Of a stretch of DNA of 64,000 nt, positions 1 through 8,914 are shown piece by piece; the stretch's first letter is position 1, and each line of letters opens with the position of its first letter. This DNA comes from Dawidia cretensis. Lineage in GTDB: Bacteria; Bacteroidota; Bacteroidia; Cytophagales; Cyclobacteriaceae. Under the pieces are notes generated by a model. The model made no database searches. It was given only the letters and a program-made list of their open reading frames with translations, and was not told the origin of the DNA. The stretch is from assembly GCF_018598175.1 (NCBI RefSeq), contig NZ_JAHESE010000002.1, forward strand, positions 124,001 through 188,000. The letters run 5' to 3'. The translations under genes were made by a program, and so were the position numbers.

Positions 1-1516
1 GTGACAGCCTGGTAGAGGTGAAGGGTGACGACGTCGGCTCCGTTAGAGCTGTTTCGTTGGAGAACTATACCGTTGACATAAAGAAATCCGGTAAAACGGT
101 AGAGGTCCACCCGGTCTCCGTGCATGTTCGGGACATTATCACGCCGCGGTCACTTGAAGTATCATTACTCAACCTGGCGAATGACGTTGTTGAATACGGG
201 CTGGCGCATACATGGCCGGATCATGCGGCAAAGGATATATTGATGAGGCGGGACCCCAAGCTGTTAGATGGAACAACAGGAGCATTTGTGCGGGCAGGCG
301 AAAACACCGTGGATGCTGCTATCCGGATCGCGCTTGGTCTTGACAAGAGCTACCTGGCGATTCAGGGACCGCCGGGATCGGGTAAAACCTATACGGGCGC
401 CAGGACGATTGCTGAATTGGTGAGCTCGGGTAAGAAGGTCGGGATTACCGCCGTCAGCCATAAGGTTATCCGGAATCTTTCACTTGCAACGCTCAAAGAA
501 GTATCAAAAGCTGGTCGTAGTATCAGTTTTGTTCATAAAGTTAGCGGGAAAGGGGCGGCATGCCCAGATGGGATTGTGGAAGTGACAAAAGCCGATGAAG
601 TGATTGCTGCGTTGAACAAAGGCAGTGTCGGATGTGGCACAGCCTGGCTTTGGGCAGAAGAAACTTCACGAGAGACATTAGATTATCTATTTGTCGATGA
701 GGCTGGGCAGATGTCTCTGTCTCACGTACTGGCGGCATCGCGCGCTGCCAGGAACCTCGTTTTACTTGGTGATCCACAACAGCTCGAGCAACCACAGAAA
801 GGGGCCCATCCCGAAGGGAGTGATGTTGCAGCGCTTGCGTATCTGCTGGAGGGGCACTTCACGGTACCCGAGGGGAGGGGGTTATTCCTGGATATCACAC
901 GGCGGCTTCATCCCGACATCTGCCGGTTTACATCTGAAATATTCTATGAAAACAAACTGCAATCCCTGCCCGGACTGGAGAAGCAGGTGATCTCCGGAAG
1001 TACCCCCTTTGACGGAGCGGGGCTAAATTATGTCCCCGTGCCACACAAAGGAAACCAGAGTAAATCAAAAGAAGAGGTGGATGCCATAACTGCGATTGTG
1101 GGTAAGCTTTTGGCAGGCGGGCGTTGGACAAATGAAGAAGGAACGGAGCAGCAGATCACGCGAAAAGATATTCTCATCGTCGCGCCCTTTAATGCACAGG
1201 TAAGCGCGCTTCGCGAACGGCTACCCGAAATTGAAATCGGTACAGTGGACAAGTTTCAGGGCCAGGAGGGGGCCGTGGTTATCTACTCCATGACGTCGTC
1301 CACGGTTGAAGATGCACCCCGCGGAATGAGTTTTCTTTTTAGTCCGACCGATTGAATGTTGCCACCAGTCGCGCAAGGTGTATTTGTATCCTGGTAGCCA
1401 ATCCCGGGTTGCTTCAGCCGGATTGTCGGACGATAGATCAGATGCGATGGGCGAATGCCTTGTGCAGATATGTAGAAATGGCTCGGGAGGTTTCAGCTAT
1501 CGAATTGTCAAAATAG
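1..1516 (+). pseudogene. Superfamily 1 DNA/RNA helicase C-terminal part, 5'-truncated and frameshifted
   Basis: The frame is already open at base 1, so the N-terminal part lies outside the window. Visible helicase motifs are the Walker A GPPGSGKTYTGA, a DEAGQ Walker B, GDPQQLEQP, and the motif V/VI region beginning VDKFQGQEGAVV. This arrangement resembles the C-terminal half of TM0106-type proteins, in which a RecB-like nuclease is fused to a DNA2/NAM7-type helicase. The frame stops at 1354 just after GMSFLFSPTD. One frame over, from 1349 to 1516, the sequence continues as RLNVATSRARCICILVANP, the expected final helicase motif and tail. One missing base near 1346-1349 (ccgacc for a likely ccggacc) explains this. 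It is either a true pseudogene or a base-calling error. The downstream frame ends at TAG 1514-1516. Confidence 0.8.
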
Positions 1517-1588
1517 GTATATAATTGACATCGGGCTACTCCTTTTGTAAGATGCAATCTACTGAGCAATTTTATGTATTTTTAGGTC

Positions 1589-3505
1589 ATGCGTCAACTG
1601 GCAGCCATTCTATTTGCAGACATTACCGGGTACACAGCCATCATGCAGGAAAACGAACAGCTTGCCCGGTTGAAGCGGAAACGATTTAAAGACATATTGA
1701 CAGGCGCCGTTCAAACCTTCGAAGGAAAAATACTCCAGAATTATGGCGATGGCTCACTGGTTATTTTCAACAGCGCCCGTCAGGCTGTATCCTGTGGCAT
1801 AAAAATACAAACGCAATTACAAGAAGAACCTCGTGTTGATGTCCGCATCGGCATACACATCGGCGATGTGAGCGTGGAAGACGAATCCATCTATGGCGAT
1901 GGCGTGAATATAGCGTCACGCATCGAATCGGCCGCTATACCGGGCAGCGTTCTTATTTCCGGCAAGGTGTATGAGGAAATTAAAAATCAGGACGATATCA
2001 CTACGTTGGAATTGGGGTTCTTCGAATTCAAAAACGTAAAAGAAGCGATTTGCGTTTTTGCCATTACGAATGATGGGATTGTCGTTCCATCGCGGGCAGC
2101 ATTAAAAGGAAAAATCAAGACGCCCGTAAACCGTGTTGCCGTTCTTCCTTTTGTCAATATGAGCGCTGACCCCGACAATGAATATTTCAGCGATGGAATT
2201 ACAGAAGAAATACTGAACACGCTTACGAAAATAGACAATATCCAGGTGACCTCACGGACTTCTGTTTTCGCTTTCAAAGGAAAAAGCATCGACGTGCGGG
2301 ATATCGGCGTTCAATTGAATGTTGACAAAATACTGGAAGGAAGTGTTCGGAAATCGGGAAATCGCCTGCGTATAACGGCGCAGTTAATTAATGCTGCCGA
2401 TGGCTATCATATTTGGAGTGAGAACTATGATCGCAATCTCACAGATGTTTTTGAAATACAGGATGAGATCAGCAGCATCATTGCCAACAGGCTCAGGGAG
2501 AATTTATCACCGGATCACGCTGAAAGCCCGTCCAGGACCGGCATTAAAAATATTGAAGCGTATACCCTCTATCTTAAAGGTCTTCATGCTTTCAATAAAC
2601 TAACTCCGGCGGATACCCGCCAGGCCATTGTATATTTTGAAAATGCCATAACGCTTGAGCCTTCTTATGCGCAAGCACACGCGATGATTGCCCGTGCCTA
2701 TACCCACTTGGGTTCTACGGGACAGATGTTGCCCCAAAAGGCATTTGAGCTTGTTCATAAACATGCAGATATGGCCTTGCACCTGGACGCTACTATTGCC
2801 GAGGGTTACATTGCGAAGGCTGCAGCGTATTTGTATTATGAATGGAGATGGGAAAAAGCACACGATGCCTTGCAAAAAGCCATACACCTTAATCCTACGG
2901 CTACAAACGCGTATCAATCGCTGGCTTACTACTATGTTATTGTAGGCAAGAAAGAGAAAGCCATCGTAGTGATGGAAGAAGCCACCAAGCTTGATCCACT
3001 CTCACCGTTTATTACGCACCACCTGGGAAATATCTACGTTATGAATGAACGATATGATGATGCGATTCATCAGGCCGATAAACTCCTGACCATGGACCCT
3101 GCCATGCGCATCAGTATCGAATTAAAAGCATGGAGCACCGGCCTGAAAGGCGAATGGGCAAAAGCGCTACCGCTGTTTTTAGAAACACATCGTCTCACAA
3201 ACCACCCATTAAAAGGATTGATGGGTGTAGGTTACGCATACGGGAAATTGGGGGAACGTGAAAAAGCATTGGAATGCATTCGCAAAATAGAACAACGTCA
3301 ACGGGAAGAACCCGGCGTAGTGTTAGATAACGATCTTGCAGGAATTTGGTACGGCCTGGGTGACTTTGATAAGACCTTTTACTATATCGAGGAAAGTTTA
3401 AAGAAAAGAACCTCGACACCAGCGTTATACCTGGAGTACCCCGCTTTCAAGGAATTGAGAGTCGATCCACGGTATGAAGCATTGATGAAGAGGGTACGTG
3501 GGTGA
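1589..3505 (+). CDS. Class III adenylate/guanylate cyclase-type protein with TolB/FlgO-like domain and TPRs
   Basis: Residues 1-165 form a class III nucleotidyl cyclase catalytic domain. The first metal Asp sits in ILFADITGY and the second in NYGDGSLVIF; the Asn/Arg transition-state pair is in GDGVNIASR. The position usually occupied by the purine-contacting Lys (K-x-x-G-D) appears to be Gln (QNYGD), so substrate choice or activity is uncertain. Residues about 185-310 begin RVAVLPFVNMSADPDNEYFSDG, a TolB/FlgO-like segment often placed after such cyclases. The rest is tandem TPR helices to the C terminus. No signal peptide or transmembrane helix is evident, so it is probably cytoplasmic. ATG start at 1589. 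It stands alone, with no obvious operon partner. Confidence 0.85.
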   Translation: MRQLAAILFADITGYTAIMQENEQLARLKRKRFKDILTGAVQTFEGKILQNYGDGSLVIFNSARQAVSCGIKIQTQLQEEPRVDVRIGIHIGDVSVEDESIYGDGVNIASRIESAAIPGSVLISGKVYEEIKNQDDITTLELGFFEFKNVKEAICVFAITNDGIVVPSRAALKGKIKTPVNRVAVLPFVNMSADPDNEYFSDGITEEILNTLTKIDNIQVTSRTSVFAFKGKSIDVRDIGVQLNVDKILEGSVRKSGNRLRITAQLINAADGYHIWSENYDRNLTDVFEIQDEISSIIANRLRENLSPDHAESPSRTGIKNIEAYTLYLKGLHAFNKLTPADTRQAIVYFENAITLEPSYAQAHAMIARAYTHLGSTGQMLPQKAFELVHKHADMALHLDATIAEGYIAKAAAYLYYEWRWEKAHDALQKAIHLNPTATNAYQSLAYYYVIVGKKEKAIVVMEEATKLDPLSPFITHHLGNIYVMNERYDDAIHQADKLLTMDPAMRISIELKAWSTGLKGEWAKALPLFLETHRLTNHPLKGLMGVGYAYGKLGEREKALECIRKIEQRQREEPGVVLDNDLAGIWYGLGDFDKTFYYIEESLKKRTSTPALYLEYPAFKELRVDPRYEALMKRVRG

Positions 3506-3679
3506 AGCCTGCCCAGGCACCTAAAGGAGAACTTCGGTCGGTTCGCGGGCAGTGTTAGGCCACAATGAAGGCATTTAGCGTTTGCGGGCTTCGGGTCTTA
3601 ACATCTTTTCAGCGCGGCCTGAATGGGTACTGCTTTACGAGGACAAGGTAATTGATTTCGCCTTTGGCGTCGCAGATCT

Positions 3680-4075
3680 TTACCTCTTACCTTGCTCAAT
3701 GAACGGCTGTAATACGGCCCGAATCAACGGCTCTGCCGCCGCAAGACCATACGGTTTAATCAGGTAGTTTTCCGCTCCCAGCTGCAGGCATTGCTCTCTA
3801 TCCCTTTCGTTTGAAGAAGTTGTGTAGATAATAACCGGAATTGATTTAAGCCGAGGATCAGTCTTAATTGATTTTAAACACGACTTCCCATCCATCGTTG
3901 GCATGTTGATGTCCAGAAAAATGAGATCTGGGAGGATCGCAGACGCATCCAGAATATCTAATACCTCACGCCCATTTCGAGCATTCATGCACGTGGCAAC
4001 GGGATACACCCGTGCAAGTGTTTCTTCGAAGAAGCCATAGTCGTCTACGTCGTCTTCTGCGTATAATATTAACAT
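3680..4075 (-). CDS. Single-domain response regulator (CheY/Rcp1-like receiver)
   Basis: This 131-residue protein consists only of a receiver domain. The acidic pocket is in LYAEDDVDD, the phosphoacceptor Asp is D55 in LIFLDINMP, the switch Thr is in IIYTTSS, and the conserved Lys is K107 in LIKPY. There is no output domain, so it would act by protein contact after phosphotransfer from a histidine kinase. No kinase gene is adjacent, which makes it an orphan regulator. The spacing of the acidic residues and the long helix 1 resemble receivers that pair with phytochrome-like or hybrid kinases, but the partner cannot be told from here. Confidence 0.9.
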   Translation of the reverse strand: MLILYAEDDVDDYGFFEETLARVYPVATCMNARNGREVLDILDASAILPDLIFLDINMPTMDGKSCLKSIKTDPRLKSIPVIIYTTSSNERDREQCLQLGAENYLIKPYGLAAAEPLIRAVLQPFIEQGKR

Positions 4076-4314
4076 ACCAGCATTTTCGCTCTAAACATAG
4101 CAAATAGAAGGAAGAAATAGTAGCCGGCCGGCGTCAGTTTGCGTGTGAATTTCAAGGAAAAGAGATAAAAAGCCATCAGGCAATGAAAAGATTATCGACC
4201 AAGCCCAGGGTCAGGCGTTTCATCATGGCTGCGCACATTGGTGATTTCTAACGATATTGCTGTAGTGTTCAGGATTACCACTTCAAAATAATAGAACATT
4301 AAACCTTAGCATTG

Positions 4315-6249
4315 ATGTATAGAAGAATACTACTGTTGTTGTCTTTGTGCTTTTCCGTGTTGGCTCAGGCACAGCAAGCTGTCCGGCTGGAAAGCCCTGA
4401 CAAGTTGCTGCAGTTGAAATTATCGCTTTCGGAGTCGGGCGAAATACAGTATAACCTGATGAAATCGGGGGTAAGGGTGCTTGAACCATCCACGCTGGGG
4501 ATTGTGATGAAAGGGCATAATTTCTCGCAAGGGATGAAATTGCTCTCCGCATCGGAGCCCATGCTCGTAATGGACGACTATCGAATGGCAAATGCAAAAA
4601 AAAGCAACATTCACTATGAGGCGAAGCAGTTGACAGCTTCATTTGCCAATACGGAGGGGAAACAGATGGATATTATCTTCCGGCTGTCGGACGACGGTCT
4701 TGCCTTCAGATATTATTTCCCCTGGGTCAATCAGGAACAGGTCATCGAGCGCGAAGCCACATCCTTTCACTTCAGCACAGCGGCCAGGGCATGGCTGCAG
4801 CCCATGAGCAAGGCCAAGGAGGGATGGAATCACACCTATCCGAGTTACGAGGAGCATTACAAACAAGATATACCGGCAGGCACCATGCCTTCTTTTCATT
4901 CCGGATGGGTCTTCCCGGCGCTTTTCAAAACAAACACCATCTGGGCATTGATAACCGAAGCCGGTGTAGATGAACACTACTGCGGTAGCAGGTTGCTGAA
5001 CGACTCCCTGAGCACTATCTATCGCATCGGCATGCCCGATCCCAAAGAGGTGTATACGGGCGGCGGTTATCTGCCGGTGAACGATCAGCCCTGGTATACG
5101 CCCTGGAGAATTATTGCGGTGGGTAGTCTTAAAACTATCATGGAATCTACTCTCGGTACAGACCTCGCACCGGCAAACGTGCTAAAAGATATATCGTTTG
5201 TAAAACCAGGGAAAGCCAGCTGGAGCTGGATCAACAGCAAGGATGAAAATATTACTTTTCAGGAACAAAGAAAATATATCGATTATGCCGCGGAGATGTA
5301 TTGGCAGTATTGCCTGATCGACGTCGACTGGGATACAAAGATCGGATATGATAGCATAAAAGTTTTAAGCGATTACGCCGCAAGAAAGAATGTTGGGCTT
5401 ATACTGTGGTATAACTCTGCCGGAGACTGGAATACAGTGGAGTATCATCCCAAAAACCTTCTCCTGTCTCATGAGGACCGGGTAAAGGAGTTTTCGCGGA
5501 TTCATGGTATGGGTATCAAAGGTATAAAAGTGGACTTCTTCGGTGGCGATGGGCAAAGTGTGATGAAGTATTATTTGGATATTTTAAAAGATGCGGCGGC
5601 GTATCATTTAATGGTGAATTTTCACGGCGCTACGCTTCCAAGAGGCTGGCATCGCACCTATCCTAATTTGGTCTCGGCAGAAGCAGTATTGGGCATGGAG
5701 ATGGTCACGTTCAGCCAGCATCACGCCGACTTGCAAGCGAATCATTGCGCCATGCTACCGTTCACACGCAATGTCTATGATCCCATGGACTTCACGCCCA
5801 TGAACTTGTATAAGCTCACCCATAGTCAATGTACAAGAAAAACTTCGGCAGCATTCGAGCTCGCATTGTCGGTTTTATTTTTGTCTGGAATTCAACACTA
5901 TGCGGAGTCGCCGGAGGGTATGGCAAAAGTACCGGATGATGTAAAGAATTTCCTGCGAACCCTGCCTGACCATTGGGATGACGTAACGTTCATGGACGGC
6001 TATCCCGGAAAGTATGTCGTGGCTGCCAGAAGAAGCGGTAATCGCTGGTACATTGCGGGCATTAATGGAGATACCACCGGGCAGAAGATAAATCTCGAAC
6101 TGGGTTCATTCAAAAAAAGCAAGGCCACACTTTACACCGAGGGGCGAAATGGCGCCCTGTTTTCAAAGGAAGAATTTAAAGTTTCGAAGGAGACAAAGCG
6201 TGCTCTTGCGCTTCCGGTAAATGGCGGGTTTGTCATAGTTCTCGAATGA
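4315..6249 (+). CDS. Glycoside hydrolase family 97, probably retaining type
   Basis: Exported glycosidase of 644 residues. The signal peptide is LLLLSLCFSVLAQAQ, followed by the N-terminal beta-sandwich typical of GH97 and a (beta/alpha)8 barrel. The barrel shows CLIDVDWD, LILWYNSAGDWN and GIKGIKVDFFGGDG. The Asp in KVDFF (about D407) matches the nucleophile position of retaining GH97 enzymes; inverting SusB-type members lack it. Glu residues in SAEAVLGME (about 456 and 462) are candidates for acid/base and calcium binding. The likely role is alpha-glucoside or alpha-galactoside cleavage in the periplasm. An in-frame TTG at 4312 directly precedes the ATG at 4315, which I take as the start. 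No SusC/SusD pair is next to it. Confidence 0.93.
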   Translation: MYRRILLLLSLCFSVLAQAQQAVRLESPDKLLQLKLSLSESGEIQYNLMKSGVRVLEPSTLGIVMKGHNFSQGMKLLSASEPMLVMDDYRMANAKKSNIHYEAKQLTASFANTEGKQMDIIFRLSDDGLAFRYYFPWVNQEQVIEREATSFHFSTAARAWLQPMSKAKEGWNHTYPSYEEHYKQDIPAGTMPSFHSGWVFPALFKTNTIWALITEAGVDEHYCGSRLLNDSLSTIYRIGMPDPKEVYTGGGYLPVNDQPWYTPWRIIAVGSLKTIMESTLGTDLAPANVLKDISFVKPGKASWSWINSKDENITFQEQRKYIDYAAEMYWQYCLIDVDWDTKIGYDSIKVLSDYAARKNVGLILWYNSAGDWNTVEYHPKNLLLSHEDRVKEFSRIHGMGIKGIKVDFFGGDGQSVMKYYLDILKDAAAYHLMVNFHGATLPRGWHRTYPNLVSAEAVLGMEMVTFSQHHADLQANHCAMLPFTRNVYDPMDFTPMNLYKLTHSQCTRKTSAAFELALSVLFLSGIQHYAESPEGMAKVPDDVKNFLRTLPDHWDDVTFMDGYPGKYVVAARRSGNRWYIAGINGDTTGQKINLELGSFKKSKATLYTEGRNGALFSKEEFKVSKETKRALALPVNGGFVIVLE

Positions 6250-6561
6250 TCGTAAACGAGGCATAGCCGGTCCTGCCCGTCGTCTTTATTGCGGTGCCGT
6301 GTTATTGCAAGTGTTGTGACTGCTGCGCGTACTACGTGGTTCTATTTGTTCCGGAAAAAATATCCTCCATGCAAAATTGTGGCTCGGAGCGGGGTGATTT
6401 TACTAGATCTTTGATTTACGACCTTTCCACGTTTGTCGCTCATTATCTGACGTTACAGATGCTATTATTGGTTGGTGCCTTTTCGTCTCCATCCAGTGCA
6501 TTTGGTGATTATTTTTGCAATCTTCTTTATACTTATATTAGCTACTTAAAACAAAATCAAA
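6250..6561. other. 312-bp stretch with no convincing gene
   Basis: No recognisable coding sequence or terminator is seen. A GTG-initiated frame from 6294 begins with a cysteine-rich stretch, MPCYCKCCDCC. It runs into the next gene out of frame without any family resemblance, so I do not call it a gene (see findings). Confidence 0.4.
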
Positions 6562-7833
6562 TTGCTAAGAAAGTTGCTGATAAGATTTGCATACGTAATG
6601 GGTGGACTGCTTGTCCTTTTTATGATTTTACTCGCCTTCAACTACTACCGAGTAGATAACCGTGTGGCGCTGGAACCCATAACGGAATTCGAAAACCGAC
6701 GTGCGATTTTGCGTCTTGATTCTGTTTTGATTCAACCTGATTCCATCACGCAACTGGTTAATGCCTTGATGCAACATGCCCACGTTCACGGTCTTGCCGT
6801 TTCAGTGGTGAACAACCATCACCTCGTATACCAGCAATATTTTGGCTGGAGAAACAAGAAAGAGAACCAGCGATTCACACGGGGCACCATTATGTATGGT
6901 GCTTCACTGAGCAAGACAATCTTTGCAGACATCGTCTTGCAACTGGTCGAAGAGAAAGTACTTACCCTTGACACCCCTCTGTATCGCTATCTCAGACATC
7001 CTTTGCCAGACTACACGACAAATACCTTTCAACAATTATTGGGCGATCATTTTATCGACTATACGGATCTAAAGGGTGACGACCGCTACAAGAAGATTAC
7101 GGCAAGAATGTGCCTCTCTCACACGAGCGGCTTACCCAACTGGCGATGGCTCGAGCCCGATGAAAAGCTGACAATCAAATTTGACCCCGGGACGAGGTAT
7201 AGCTATTCGGGCGAAGGCATGTTTCTTCTGCAAATGGTCATCGAGCAACTGACCGGGAAAGGTTTTGAGACGCTCGCGGTAGAAAAGATTTTCGATCCGC
7301 TCGATATGCGGCGAAGCAGCTACGTATGGCAACGGGCCTATGAAGGAAACTATGCCGGGGGACACGACAGTAACGCGAATGATTTGAATATTCCGAAACG
7401 TCATGTTCCCAATGCCGCCGGGTCATTATCAACCACCCTGGAAGATTACACACGCTATTTCACGCACGTATTGGAACAGAAAGATCCGAGGTATGCCCGG
7501 CTGGTGGCCCCCCAGATCCGAATAAAATCGAGACAGCAATTTGGGCCGAGTGCTTTGATCGATACCGACGAAAATGACGACATCCACCTTAGCTACGGTA
7601 TGGGCTTTGGCGTTTATGAGACGCCTTTTGGCAAAGCCTTCTTTAAGGAGGGGCACCTTGACGGATGGCAACACTATGCCGTTGGCTTCCCGGAAAGAGG
7701 GACTGCACTCATTCTGATGTCGAATAGTGAAAATGCGGAATCTATCTTCAAGTCACTTATCGAAGAACTTACCGGCAACACGTATACACCGTCGTTTTGG
7801 GAAGGGTATATTCCCTATGATTCAAATATGTAG
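6562..7833 (+). CDS. Membrane-anchored serine hydrolase, beta-lactamase/class C PBP family
   Basis: The first ~30 residues hold one transmembrane helix (GLLVLFMILLAF) and no cleavage signal, so the enzyme is probably anchored with its catalytic domain in the periplasm. The PF00144-type active site shows SLSK (S115, K118) for the SxxK motif, a Tyr motif in RYSYSGEG, and a late His-Gly element in EGHLDGW. Members act as DD-peptidases, esterases or beta-lactamases, and the substrate cannot be read from sequence. The frame opens at TTG 6562, right after an in-frame TAA at 6547-6549. ATG 6598 is the alternative start but would remove the positively charged N terminus. Single gene. Confidence 0.85.
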   Translation: MLRKLLIRFAYVMGGLLVLFMILLAFNYYRVDNRVALEPITEFENRRAILRLDSVLIQPDSITQLVNALMQHAHVHGLAVSVVNNHHLVYQQYFGWRNKKENQRFTRGTIMYGASLSKTIFADIVLQLVEEKVLTLDTPLYRYLRHPLPDYTTNTFQQLLGDHFIDYTDLKGDDRYKKITARMCLSHTSGLPNWRWLEPDEKLTIKFDPGTRYSYSGEGMFLLQMVIEQLTGKGFETLAVEKIFDPLDMRRSSYVWQRAYEGNYAGGHDSNANDLNIPKRHVPNAAGSLSTTLEDYTRYFTHVLEQKDPRYARLVAPQIRIKSRQQFGPSALIDTDENDDIHLSYGMGFGVYETPFGKAFFKEGHLDGWQHYAVGFPERGTALILMSNSENAESIFKSLIEELTGNTYTPSFWEGYIPYDSNM

Positions 7834-8098
7834 CAGGCCACAAGTGCGGTCGTCTTAGTGTTTGGGAAAATGATCGGGCTGATGTCGATCCGGGAATCCT
7901 TTCAGTCATGTCGTTTTTTGCAGCGGATTCGGTAGAGCGTCGGGGAACAATTCATTGACGCGTTTCTCCGTGGCACTTGTTTCAAGAACTTCATCTGAAT
8001 GGCCCGCTTTGGCCAAGAAAACAGGTGTTCCGTGGCTTATTTATCCGAGAATACAGACGCCTGGCAGTTTGGCTTGGTATGGGTACCAATGCAACCGA

Positions 8099-8878
8099 TT
8101 ACAGCTTCTTAATTGAAAAAAAGATTTTCTCCAGGTATTCTTCCTTGTTACGCGTGATGCGTATCTGTGTTCCATCCGTCATTTCTACAGTGCCGCCATC
8201 GGCCTTTAGTATTTTTGTAACAAAACGTGGGTGTATGACGTGGGAATGATGGACGCGTAGAAAATCGTGATCAATCAGGACACTCTCCACTTCTTTCAGC
8301 GTCCTACATACGGTGTGTGACTGCCGGTTTTGCATGACAATATGCGTATAGTTCCGGTCGGCGGCACAGCGGACAATCTCTTCAAATAAAACGATCTCAT
8401 AACCCTCCAGCGTTGGAATTGCCATGCGATCGGGCACTGTTTCCGCCCGGTTGAGGTAGTGGCTTAACTGTCCCCATTGTACGGGATGGAGCTGTTTGTG
8501 TTTTTTCTGCATCCACCGGTTTACAGTATTGCGCAGCTCATCTTCCAGCAGGGGTTTTAAGAGATAGTCCAACGCATTATAACGGAACGCCTTTATGGCA
8601 TATTGATCATAGGCAGTAAGAAAGATCACATCAAACGGCAACGGCGTGACAGATCGCTCCTGGAGGATCTCAAGTAAACGGAAACCCGAATAAGGCGACA
8701 TTTCCACATCGAGGAATAAGAGATCCGGCAGCGATCCTTCGTGCAAATGTTTGAGCATCGCTTCGGGTCTTGTATAGGCAGCTATTACTTGCAGGTCAGG
8801 GTGCGCCATACCGGCAATTTTTATGAAGCTGTCGATGGCATGCTGCTCGTCATCAACAATAATAGCGTTTATGCTCAT
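8099..8878 (-). CDS. LytTR-family response regulator
   Basis: A 259-residue two-domain regulator. The N-terminal receiver has D57 as phosphoacceptor in LLFLDVEMSP and a Lys in YLLKPLLE. The C-terminal LytTR DNA-binding domain runs from about residue 155 (IPTLEGYEIVLFEEIVRCAA) to the end, with the typical FLRVHHSHVIHP segment. It is encoded 36 bp downstream of the LytS-type kinase on the same strand, so the two form a cognate pair transcribed together. Targets are unknown; none of the adjacent genes is an obvious one. Confidence 0.94.
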   Translation of the reverse strand: MSINAIIVDDEQHAIDSFIKIAGMAHPDLQVIAAYTRPEAMLKHLHEGSLPDLLFLDVEMSPYSGFRLLEILQERSVTPLPFDVIFLTAYDQYAIKAFRYNALDYLLKPLLEDELRNTVNRWMQKKHKQLHPVQWGQLSHYLNRAETVPDRMAIPTLEGYEIVLFEEIVRCAADRNYTHIVMQNRQSHTVCRTLKEVESVLIDHDFLRVHHSHVIHPRFVTKILKADGGTVEMTDGTQIRITRNKEEYLEKIFFSIKKL

Positions 8879-8914
8879 TGTTTTATATTTGTTTCACCGC
8901 TTGTCGACATTCCG

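Noticed and set aside
6294-6659. 121-aa plus-strand frame between GH97 and the serine hydrolase
   Set aside because: It overlaps the hydrolase N terminus in another frame, starts with GTG and has no family resemblance beyond its Cys-rich start.
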